Origin: Vicia villosa
Lineage: Eukaryota > Streptophyta > Magnoliopsida > Fabales > Fabaceae
Assembly: GCF_029867415.1 (NCBI RefSeq)
Contig: NC_081183.1
Location: forward strand, 111,761,061-111,825,060
Length of the DNA stretch: 64,000 nucleotides
Reading direction: 5' to 3'
Below, piece by piece: positions 22,375-31,628 of this stretch (positions are counted from its first letter, which is position 1; every line of letters begins with the position of its first letter). The translations under genes and the position numbers were made by a program. The notes under the pieces were generated by a model. It ran no database searches. It saw only the letters and a program-made list of their open reading frames with translations, and had not been told where the DNA came from.

Positions 22375-22801
22375 TAATCAAATCAATTGATTACGATAGT
22401 TAGTGACAAAATTATTTTTGACGAACAAATTAAGGGTCAATTTGTTAACCGTTTTAGTCGAATTAATCGATTGCGATGGTTAACAATGAAGTGATTTTAT
22501 CTACAAATCAAAGTTCAATTTGCTATTTGGTTTAACCGAATCAATTGGTTACGATGATTAGCAATTTTCATAAATTTGTTATTCGTTTTAACCATTATAT
22601 TGGTTATGATGATTAGCATTTTTTTATCAATTTGTTATTACTTTTAATCGAATCTATTGATTATAAGGAGTAACGATAAATTAATAATTAAATAATTCTA
22701 AAATACATTCAATTTGCTAAAAGTGATAATCGAATCTATCGATTAGAATTGCGAGCAATTCTTATTAATCTGTTAATTATGGTGATCAAACCTATTGATC
22801 A
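22375..22801 (+). repeat. Array of 19-nt hairpins (7-5-7) in element B LTR
   Basis: Units share a 7-base arm, 5-base loop, 7-base arm design. Examples are TAATCAAATCAATTGATTA at 22375, TAACCGAATCAATTGGTTA at 22533, TAATCGAATCTATTGATTA at 22645, TAATCGAATCTATCGATTA at 22727 and TGATCAAACCTATTGATCA at 22783. Stems differ but pair fully or with one mismatch. The 3' LTR carries the same array at about 44705-45130. Confidence 0.85.
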
Positions 22802-23372
22802 TTGCTATTAATAGTGCATACTTAAAATCAGGGTTGTACGCTCAATCTTGAAACACTTTTCAAAACCACAAATATCAAACTACGGATTATCATCACTTCG
22901 ATAAGGAAATTCAAAAAGCCTTCAAAAACCACTTCATATCAAAAGTTTAAGGCGTACAACCCTTCCCCGAACTACGTAGACTCTGATCCTCCCTAAGGAG
23001 GTACGTAGGCACTTGGGTAACCAAGGCGAGTCCCCCTCCAAAAAAAAGGGGTTTCTGACTATTGTTGTCTCGATCTGACAATGGTCGGTCTCCCATAAAA
23101 AAAAGGTTTTCACTACATGTGGTCACATGGTTTTTGCCCTTTTCGCCAAAGGTATTTTTTTATTAGTCAACAATTGTCGAAACCCTTTTATAAAACCTAA
23201 AGACTAAATGGGTCCCCTTGAGTACAAGGGAGGCAAAGGGTGCCTAACACCTTCCCTTTGCCTAACTAACCTACTTGCCCAAATCTCTGTTTTTTTTAAG
23301 GGTTTCCCACTTTTCCCTAAAATGTGGGTGGCGGCTCGTTTAAACGTAAATTTTTAAGCAGGTTGCTACAGC

Positions 23373-23390
23373 TGGCGACTCTGCTGGGGA
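23373..23390 (+). other. Primer-binding site of element B
   Basis: TGGCGACTCTGCTGGGGA begins two bases after the LTR end. It resembles the tRNA-Arg-type primer site reported for Ogre-like elements (from memory, not verified). Confidence 0.65.
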
Positions 23391-24107
23391 TACACTTAAT
23401 GGTGAATTACTATACTCCTAGAGGTTTTGGCAGGGTTTAGGTTTGTGGCAAACTATTTAGGTTTCTGGCAAACTTTTTAGGGTTTGGCTAATTCGCCGTT
23501 TTAGGGTTTATTTATTTTTATGAATATTTAAATCTTTATTTTTATTTATTTATTTATTTATCTTGCCATCTATTTACGTCAGTTAAATAAATATATATTT
23601 TTAAATATTTGCTGCTTTAATGCATTGTCTAAGTTATAAGCAGCCGGATTTGAGGTTAGTTCTTTAAATATTTAAATTTTATTTTATTTATTTACAACCT
23701 TAAATTACAGTAATTTAAATCTTTGTTTAATTGCCGTTTTACCATATTTAAATTATAACCGGCAGGACTTCGAGGTTAGTTTGTTTTTAAAATATTCAAA
23801 TTTAAATGCATTTGTTTATTTATCTACATCTATTTACAGTAATTTTATTTATTTATTTTTACTGTAATTTAAATAAATATTGCTTTAGTTGCTTATACAT
23901 AATTGTTGTTTTTTACATTTTGGGATATATAAAATTGTTGTAAAACCTAAGTGTGGGAATTATCCTTAAGACCATGGGGGACTTGAATCGCCTACGAGTC
24001 TTATTGATAATTCCACTCAGAGTGGGTTGAATATCCGGAAATGTCCAATACGAGGCTTGACTTTGTTGAGGGCAGGACTTGGTATTTGGCTGATCTCTTT
24101 GGGAACC
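23391..24107 (+). other. Element B leader region without a gene
   Basis: AT-rich, no coding frame. Short repeated phrases (GGTTTCTGGCAAACT, TTTATTTATTTATTTA, AATTTAAATAAAT) suggest slippage-grown sequence. It ends at the insertion of the Athila-like element. Confidence 0.6.
24103..24107. repeat. Target-site duplication GAACC of the Athila-like element (left)
   Basis: GAACC before TGTTGAATAG recurs at 31624-31628. Confidence 0.9.
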
Positions 24108-25333
24108 TGTTGAATAGTATATTCAAGGCAAATATTTTTAAATCGTATCCACAGAGATTGGGTGATATTACCGCCGTTCTATAGTTACTATCGCTTTAAG
24201 TTCAATTTGTAACAAAGTTGGTTTGAGTTGAGTTTCTATTTTTCTATTTAAAAAGATAAAGTTAGCAATAAAATAAGGCTTGTTCAAATATAAAAGAATG
24301 ACAAGATTGACTTTGGTTTCACTATCTCTATCTTCTATGTGACTTTAACAACTAAAGTATAACTTTAATAGCAATGCAATGTTCTAGTATCCTCTCAACA
24401 ATGTTTATGTCTAAACAAAGTTGTGAAAGTTAATATATTAATCTTTAGATGATCTCTCACTCTAACTATCAATATACTAAGCTTGATCGTTTGATACAAA
24501 TACAAAAGTGGCAAATAAATCTATCTCTAGCATTTATTCACTACTTGATAAAATGTTGTAGAACAAGACTTGAAATATATTTCTCAATCATAAATCAAAT
24601 CTAAATATGAAATATAAAACAACAACATTCATCCATTTCAATACTAATGAAGTTCATACAAAAGTGTTAGAGAAAATACATAGTTAACAAGGATAGCTAC
24701 TACCTCTAATCTTGTCAAAGTGGGATTTAGCTACTCATCACCATGGTTGACACCAAGAAGAATGAAGAAGAAGCTAAGAACATCAATCTCTCACAAAGTT
24801 GTTCTTTTTCTCACTCAAAACCCTAGCCTCAATGTTTGGTTCACAATAGAATATAATCTTCTCCTTCCCCTTTTTTATCTCCCTAAATAACCCCTAATTC
24901 GTACTAACTTTTCCTATTTAAAAGATAAGCCCATTTCTCATGACAAGTGGCAACAAAGTAAAAGATAAAATTCTGCAGCGCAGTGTTTGCGGGGCAAACA
25001 ATGTTTGCGGGGCAAACAGTGAAATTCAAAACTGGACTTGTTCAGCATCTATCAGTTGGCGGCACAAAGGATATTTGCGGGGCAAACTGGCCTCATCAAC
25101 ACTTCTTTTGCTATTCCAAGTCTTCAAGTAATTCCTCTTCGCTTCCATGATCTTCAAACCTTTTAAAAACGCTACAAAACTAACAAACATGTGAAATAAC
25201 AATTCAAATGAACTAAAATGAACAAAATTGCAAAATTATTAAATTGTATGAATAAAAGTGTGATTATTGAGTAAAAAGTGGTTAAAGGGACCAAAAACAA
25301 TATATGAAAATTAGTACTATTTGGTCCCTAACA
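24108..25333 (-). repeat. Athila-like element, 3' LTR (left on the plus strand)
   Basis: It matches 30399-31623 almost throughout. It contains two perfect GTTTGCGGGGCAAAC dyads (24985-24999, 25003-25017) and a shorter one at 25074-25086. Confidence 0.93.
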
Positions 25334-25348
25334 ACTCTCCCCAACTTA
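25334..25348 (-). other. Polypurine tract of the Athila-like element
   Basis: On the minus strand the sequence reads TAAGTTGGGGAGAGT right before the 3' LTR. A second copy of the same motif occurs near 25996-26010. Confidence 0.75.
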
Positions 25349-27627
25349 CCATTTTGTTTGTCCCTAAACAAAAATTCACAAGAGTAGCAAGAGCAACGCA
25401 CAAGAGAATGATGACAAGGTAACCGAACACTCAAATGGCTCAAAAGTATAAGTCTTTCCAAAGTACACTCACCACAATGCTAAAACAAAGCATGAGAAAG
25501 AATGATGGCAAAGTGAAAATTATTATCAAGAAATTCCAAAAGAGACATGTCAAAATTGAATCAAACCTACACACACATCAAAGTAATGATGAATACAAGA
25601 GGGTTCACTTTCACTCATCCGAGCATTTATATCAACAACAACTCAAATCATGCTTTCACCACAACAAGTTCAAAATTATGTGCAAAGTGAGAATCAAGAG
25701 GGCTTTCATAGGTTGTAACGTGGCTTGGGTTACAAAGAAAGGGTTTTATTAAAGGTAAATTAAACAAAAATGCCTATCCTAAGGGAGCATTCCTATCAAT
25801 TCACTTAACAACAACACTTGATTGAATCCCCTTTTCTTTCTTTTTCTCTTTTTTTTTCTTTTTCATTATTTTTTTAACAACACATAACGGGAACGATTTT
25901 ATTTCTTTTTCTTGCCCCATACTTTCAAAATGTGTTGTTCTTTTCTTATTACCACAAAAGTCATAAGTACCACTTTTCATTTGTTTTTCAATCAACTCTC
26001 CCCAACTTTAGGATTCAAACCATATTAGATACAACAATGCTCCCTACATAGACATAGGCACAAGGCAAAATTGCAACCATTGTGGTTGAAGGTTCCAATG
26101 AAACAAAAGAAATTAGGATTCATCTACCAAACATATTCAATAATTACATGAATCCTAATATAAGCTCAATGGGGTTAACTAAGAATCACTCCTCACAAGG
26201 TTAATTGATTTAACTTTTTTTTTGGTCAAGTGGTTTTTCTCAAATTCAAACAATGCCTCTATCACTTTCACACTTTTCACAAATAAGAATAATGCATGGT
26301 TTAGCATGATAAAAATGAGTTGAAATAAATTCCGGTATCCTGCATTTAGTGTACAATGGAAAGTTTCCTCACTTTTGTAAGTTCTAAATTTTGATTCAAA
26401 AATGACATGTGACTCAAGGAATTTATGCTAAGCAATTTGCACACACCATCAACTAACCATGTTAAGTCTAGAGAGCGATAAAGTGTACCTTAATTTTCCT
26501 TGATACCGATTCTCATCATTGCCACTAGAAGTGTTCACAACATCAACTCTTGTCTATGCCCATTGATTCCTCAAGCTTCTCTTTGTACAAGAACAATTAA
26601 ACAAAATTAATTTGAAAAGTTAGGCTAATCACTTTCCACCCAAGCACACAATTAAACAACAATAATAAAAATGCAATTGTAAAGATGTTCAAATGGTGAA
26701 ACGAGAGCCACCATAAAGTACATAATTAAAAACCAAAAAGTGAAACCATAAATAAATAAAACAAAACAAAATTAAGACTAAAATAAAAATAAAAATAAAC
26801 AAAAAAAAATGCTACAACACCACTTCAATCCTCTTCTTCATCACCACCACCAACTGTCCCGATCACATCCTCCATTGTGTCGTCCTCACTTCCGGTACCG
26901 TTGCCTCCTGCACCCCCCCATGAAAAGTGGCCTTCCCACAGGGCAATTTGCGTATGCATCATACTCCGCTTCCAAGGAATGTGGGTGAGGATAGGGTATT
27001 AGAATGGGAGATGAGTTTAGTGAGGACGAGAGCGATAGAGTGAGAGGAGAGAAGTAAAAATAAAAGATAAAAATAAAAAACTAGGTTAAATTAAAAGCTT
27101 TTTTTTTTTTTTTGAAAGTGGAATTTTTTTGTACGGAAGTGTTTGCGGGGCAAACACCTGTTCGCGGGGCAAACAAGAAAAATTTTCTTTGTAAAATTGG
27201 CTTACTCACTGTTTGTGCTCTGTTTGCGGGGCAAACAATGTTTGCGGGGCAATCACTGATGAAATTTTCTTTTTCAAAATTGGCTGACCTATTTGCGGGG
27301 CAAACACCTGTTCGCGGGGCAAACAAGAAAAATTTTCTTTGTAAAATTAGCTTACTCACTGTTTGTGCTCTGTTTGCGGGGCAATCAATGTTTGCGGGGC
27401 AAACAGACTTGAATTTTTGAAAAATGCCAATTTTTACACTTAACTTCCACTTCCTTTCAAAAATAGTTACTAAATAACTCTGAAAAGAAAAATCAAAAAG
27501 CATAATAGAATTTACTTACGACGTTGGGTTGCCTCCCAACAAGCGCTTTGTTTAACGTCGTTCGAGCTCGACGGTTCGATGGTGCACCAAGGCTTGACGA
27601 GCGAAATGACACACCATCGCGGCTTGC
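25349..27627 (-). other. Non-coding 3' region of the Athila-like element
   Basis: AT-rich, no supported gene. It holds a duplicated polypurine-like motif near 26000, pyrimidine- and A-rich low-complexity stretches, and the dyad-repeat block at 27141-27411. Short frames here contain no recognised domain. Confidence 0.6.
27141..27411. repeat. Dyad repeat block, GTTTGCGGGGCAAAC family
   Basis: A segment of about 155 bp is present twice in tandem. Each copy carries the 15-mer GTTTGCGGGGCAAAC or close variants (GTTCGCGGGGCAAAC, GTTTGCGGGGCAATC), around nine occurrences in total. GTTTGC and GCAAAC are perfect inverted arms around GGG. The same motif is in both LTRs of this element. Confidence 0.9.
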
Positions 27628-30267
27628 TTATCCATCGTGGTAGCCTTTGAGTCTTTGTTCCTTTACAGTCCAGCTTTCTTGTGTTTTAGGGTCCTCCACC
27701 ACAATGGATCCATAATTTCGCACCTCTTTCATAACAAATGGCCCCGACCACTTTGACTTTAATTTACTAGGAAACACCTTGAGTCTTGAATTGCACACTA
27801 GCACCATTTGTCCAACTTCAAAGTTTTTGTGATGAGTCTTTCCCTCATGATTTGCCTTCTCCTTGTCCTTGTGAAATTGATTCGCCACCTCAATGATTTC
27901 TCCTTTTTCATCATCGATTCGGAAGTTGTCATGTTCATCCTTAGGAGGCTTCTTAGACTCAAAAAGAGTAAAAATTACCTCTTTATCTTGCACCCTTACT
28001 TTCATAATCCCATCATCGATATCAATCATCATTCGGGTGGTCTTCATGAATGGTCTTCCAAGTATTAATGGAACATCACAATCCTCCTCCATGTCGACTA
28101 CCACAAAATCAACCGGGAACAAAAATTTGTCAACCTTTACTAGCATGTCTTGTACAACTCCATATGGTGAAATGATAGACTTATCGGCTAGTTGCAAAAT
28201 TATCCTGGTGTGTTTCATCTCAATGTTCCCCAATCTCTTGACAACGGATAAAGGTATTAAATTGATGCTAGACCCCAAATCAACCAAACCCTTACTAATG
28301 TAGTTACCTCCAATGGTGATCGGTAAAATGACTCGTCCCGGATCGGCTTCCTTTCTTGGGCGAGTTTTTTGAATAATTGCACTACAATGAGCATCAAGCA
28401 CAACTGTCTCTTCATCCGTGTACTTCTTTTTCTTTGTGAGCATTTGATTCATGAATTTTGCATACTTGGGCATTTTCTCCAATGCTTCGGAAAATGGAAT
28501 ATTTATGTGAAGTTGTTTAAATATATCCATAAATCGAGCGTAGCGCCTTGCGTCTTCCTTCCTTGATTGCACATGCGGGTAAGGTAGATGTTGGAGAGGA
28601 ATTGTGCTCACATTCTCATTTCTCTTTTTATTCCTCTTCACTTTTTTGTCATTTTTCTCTCTTTCTTCTTTTTCTTTCCGCTCTTTTTCAACTAATTCTT
28701 CCTCCACTTTCTCCTCACTCTTTTCTCCCTCATCTTCAACTACCACCTCACCCTCTTGGTTTTCAACTATTATTTCCTCATCATCTTCCACTATAACACA
28801 TCCATCTATTCCACCATTTATCTCTTTACCACTTCTTGTCACAATGGCTTTGCAATGCTCCCTTGGATTTGTTTGAGTGTTGGCGGAAAAAGAAGATCCC
28901 GGTTGTTGTTCGGACAATTTCTTTGCAAGTTGGCCCACTTGGTTCTCCAAATTCTTGATGGCAGCTTCATTGCTTTTTTGATTAGCTATGGATGCTTGCA
29001 TAAATTGTGTGAGAGTGTCTTCCAAGTTTGAGCTTCCACCTTGAGATTGTTGATGTTGTAGATTTGGACTTTGATAAGGACTTTGTTGAGGGTAATTGTA
29101 ATTTTTGAATCTTGATGGTTGATACCCTTGATTGTGTCTTTGATAATGGTTGTTGTGAGGTGAAGGTGTACTTTGATAGCCTTGGTTTGCATTATTCACA
29201 TAATTCACTTCTTCACCTTCGGGGGGAGGACAAAAACCAGTCGGATGATCTCCATTACAAAGTTCACAAGCTGCCACTTGGTGCCTAGTTTGAGATCCTT
29301 GAAACTCTTTCATTTGTTGTGGGAGTTTCATCATTTGTTGTGTGAGTAACTCCACTTGCTGTGATAGAAGCTTGTTTTGAGCAAGGATGGCATCATTGGT
29401 GTTCAATTCAAGAACTCTCGGTTTCCTTTGGGAAGGACTTCGATCATGTTGACTTTGTCGATCATTGAGTGCCATTCGATTGATGATAGTGATTGCTTCC
29501 TCCACACTTTTGGACATAAGAGAACCACCCGCGGTAGCATCCAAAAGCGTTTTGTGAACCGGTTGAAGTCCATTTCGGAATAGATGAATTTGTGTGAGCT
29601 CATCAAAACCATGCCCCTTGCACTTTCTCAACAATGACTTGTATCTTTCCCAAGCCTCATTAAGTGATTCGTTGCTTCCTTGGTTGAAAACCGCAATTGC
29701 CGTTTTGGCCTCCATGAATCGGGATTGAGGAAAATATCGTTCTAAAAATTTTTCTTCCAATAGATTCCAATCCGTCATCACATTTGGTAATTGATCAAGA
29801 TACCATTCTTTGGCTTTCCCAAGTAATGAGTGTGGAAATAGTCTCTTAAACAATGATTCTTCATTGGCTGCATCGACTCCCGTTGAACCCGCAATCTCAT
29901 AAAATTTGGTGAGATGTGCGAAAGGATCCTCATGATCCATTCCGGTGATTGGATTTGCATAAACAAGTTGGAGGATTCCGGTCTTCATCTCCGTATTTGC
30001 TCCACCTTGAGCATTGCGTGCAAATTGGGCGGTACATCTTGGACTATTGGCGGAAATTTCGGTTGGAACAACACCCGCCATGTCTCCTTCAAAAGTCTCT
30101 ACAACTACTTCTTCAATTTGATTGTTAGAAGAAGTAGACGCCTCTTCTCTTTGTCGCTTCTCTTGGGCTAACTTCCTTCTTCTTCGTGTCTTGCTATTGA
30201 GATTTCGGAGTGTTCTTTCAATTTCAGGATCGAAATGAAATTGCTCTTCGGTAGCTTTTTCCCGCAT
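27628..30267 (-). CDS. Gag-protease-integrase-tail fusion polyprotein (Athila-like)
   Basis: A single open frame of 879 codons starting at the ATG at 30267. Residues about 55-270 form a plant gypsy Gag domain (VYANPITGMDHEDPFAHL, WYLDQLPN, LEEKFLERYFP). A zinc knuckle CELCNGDHPTGFCPP lies near 29265. A Gln/Asn-rich stretch and a Lys/Glu-rich charged stretch follow. An aspartic protease has DLGSSINLIPLSVVKRLG as its active-site region (DLGS in place of the usual DTG/DSG) and LILGRPFMKT downstream. The frame then jumps, near 27830, to the C-terminal part of an integrase (NSRLKVF, KLKSKWSGPF). RT, RNase H and the catalytic integrase core are missing without loss of frame. It could supply Gag and protease but not reverse transcription. 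Confidence 0.88.
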   Translation of the reverse strand: MREKATEEQFHFDPEIERTLRNLNSKTRRRRKLAQEKRQREEASTSSNNQIEEVVVETFEGDMAGVVPTEISANSPRCTAQFARNAQGGANTEMKTGILQLVYANPITGMDHEDPFAHLTKFYEIAGSTGVDAANEESLFKRLFPHSLLGKAKEWYLDQLPNVMTDWNLLEEKFLERYFPQSRFMEAKTAIAVFNQGSNESLNEAWERYKSLLRKCKGHGFDELTQIHLFRNGLQPVHKTLLDATAGGSLMSKSVEEAITIINRMALNDRQSQHDRSPSQRKPRVLELNTNDAILAQNKLLSQQVELLTQQMMKLPQQMKEFQGSQTRHQVAACELCNGDHPTGFCPPPEGEEVNYVNNANQGYQSTPSPHNNHYQRHNQGYQPSRFKNYNYPQQSPYQSPNLQHQQSQGGSSNLEDTLTQFMQASIANQKSNEAAIKNLENQVGQLAKKLSEQQPGSSFSANTQTNPREHCKAIVTRSGKEINGGIDGCVIVEDDEEIIVENQEGEVVVEDEGEKSEEKVEEELVEKERKEKEEREKNDKKVKRNKKRNENVSTIPLQHLPYPHVQSRKEDARRYARFMDIFKQLHINIPFSEALEKMPKYAKFMNQMLTKKKKYTDEETVVLDAHCSAIIQKTRPRKEADPGRVILPITIGGNYISKGLVDLGSSINLIPLSVVKRLGNIEMKHTRIILQLADKSIISPYGVVQDMLVKVDKFLFPVDFVVVDMEEDCDVPLILGRPFMKTTRMMIDIDDGIMKVRVQDKEVIFTLFESKKPPKDEHDNFRIDDEKGEIIEVANQFHKDKEKANHEGKTHHKNFEVGQMVLVCNSRLKVFPSKLKSKWSGPFVMKEVRNYGSIVVEDPKTQESWTVKEQRLKGYHDG

Positions 30268-30377
30268 ACACAAGAATCTACAAAACTAGCAAACCAAGTG
30301 AAACGCAAAAGAATTAAGAATAAAGTAACAAACTTAAAACAATGAGCTATTGCAATGCTTGCAATATCAAACGCCAA

Positions 30378-30395
30378 TCCCCGGCAACGACGCCA
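30378..30395 (-). other. Primer-binding site of the Athila-like element
   Basis: The minus strand reads TGGCGTCGTTGCCGGGGA, three bases inside the 5' LTR end. It complements the 3' end of plant tRNA-Asp with one change. Confidence 0.85.
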
Positions 30396-30398
30396 ATT

Positions 30399-31623
30399 TG
30401 TTGAATAGTATATTCAAGGCAAATATTTTTAAATCGTATCCATAGAGATTGGGTGATATTACCGCCGTTCTATAGTTACTATCGCTTTAAGTTCAATTTG
30501 TAACAAAGTTGGTTTGAGTTGAGTTTCTATTTTTCTATTTAAAAAGATAAAGTTAGCAATAAAATAAGGCTTGTTCAAATATAAAAGAATGACAAGATTG
30601 GTTTTGGTTTCACTATCCCTATCTTCTATGTGACTTTAACAACTAAAGTATAACTTTAATAGCAATGCAATGTTCTAGTATCCTCTCAACAATGTTTATG
30701 TCTAAACAAAGTTGTGAAAGTTAATATATTAATCTTTAGATGATCTCTCACTCTAACTATCAATATACTAAGCTTGATTGTTTGATACAAATACAAAAGT
30801 GGCAAATAAATCTATCTCTAGCATTTATTCACTACTTGATAAAATAGTGTAGAACAAGACTTGAAATATATTTCTCAATCATAAATCAAATCTAAATATG
30901 AAATATAAAACAACAACATTCATCCATTTCAATACTAATGAAGTTCATACAAAAGTGTTAGAGAAAATACATAGCTAACAAGGATATCTACTACCTCTAA
31001 TCTTGTCAAAGTGGGATTTAGCTACTCATCACCATGGTTGACAGATAGAAGAATAAAGAAGAAGCTACGAACATCAATCTCTCACAAAGTTGTTCTTTTT
31101 CTCACTCAAAACCCTAGCCTCAATGTTTGGTTCACAATAGAATATAATCTTCTCCTTCCCCTTTTTTATCTCCCTAAATAACCCCTAATTCGTACTAACT
31201 TTTCCTATTTAAAAGATAAGCCCATTTCTCATGACAAGTGGCAACAAAGTAAAAGATAAAATTCTGCAGCGCAGTGTTTGCGGGGAAAACAATGTTTGCG
31301 GGGCAAACAGTGAAATTCAAAACTGGACTTGTTCAGCATCTATCAGTTGGCGGCACAAAGGATATTTGCGGGGCAAACTGGCCTCATCAACACTTCTTTT
31401 GTATTCCAAGTCTTCAAGTAATTCCTCTTCGCTTCCATGATCTTCAAACCTTTTAAAAACGCTACAAAACTAACAAACATGTGAAATAACAATTCAAATG
31501 AACTAAAATGAACAAAATTGCAAAATTATTAAATTGTATGAATAAAAGTGTGATTATTGAGTAAAAAGTGGTTAAAGGGACCAAAAACAATATATGAAAA
31601 TTAGTACTATTTGGTCCCTAACA
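30399..31623 (-). repeat. Athila-like element, 5' LTR (right on the plus strand)
   Basis: A 1225-bp partner of 24108-25333. One of its dyads is altered to GTTTGCGGGGAAAAC at about 31275. Confidence 0.93.
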
Positions 31624-31628
31624 GAACC

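Larger units (their letters stand above)
21928..23370 (+). repeat. Element B 5' LTR, remainder
   Basis: It matches 44263-45704. It contains a TATA box (ATTATAAATAGG near 22075), a series of 19-nt dyads at 22375-22801 and the conserved end GGTGGCGGCTCG..GGTTGCTACA. Confidence 0.93.
24108..31623 (-). mobile_element. Athila-like Ty3/gypsy element lacking RT and most of integrase
   Basis: The element lies in minus orientation with 1.2 kb LTRs (24108-25333 and 30399-31623), a tRNA-Asp-type primer site and a polypurine tract. It encodes one 879-codon frame that joins Gag and protease directly to the tail of integrase. RT, RNase H and the integrase core are absent, so it needs enzymes in trans. The two LTRs are nearly identical by eye, so the insertion is young. 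The region 25348-27627 is non-coding. Confidence 0.9.

Noticed and set aside
23500..23900. Possible matrix-attachment or replication origin because of AT-rich TTTATTTA runs
   Set aside because: Simple slippage sequence in a retrotransposon leader; no specific motif supports either.
27112..27503. Frames on both strands with Cys/Ala/Gly repeats
   Set aside because: Produced by the GTTTGCGGGGCAAAC dyad block; being open on both strands fits a palindromic repeat rather than a gene.
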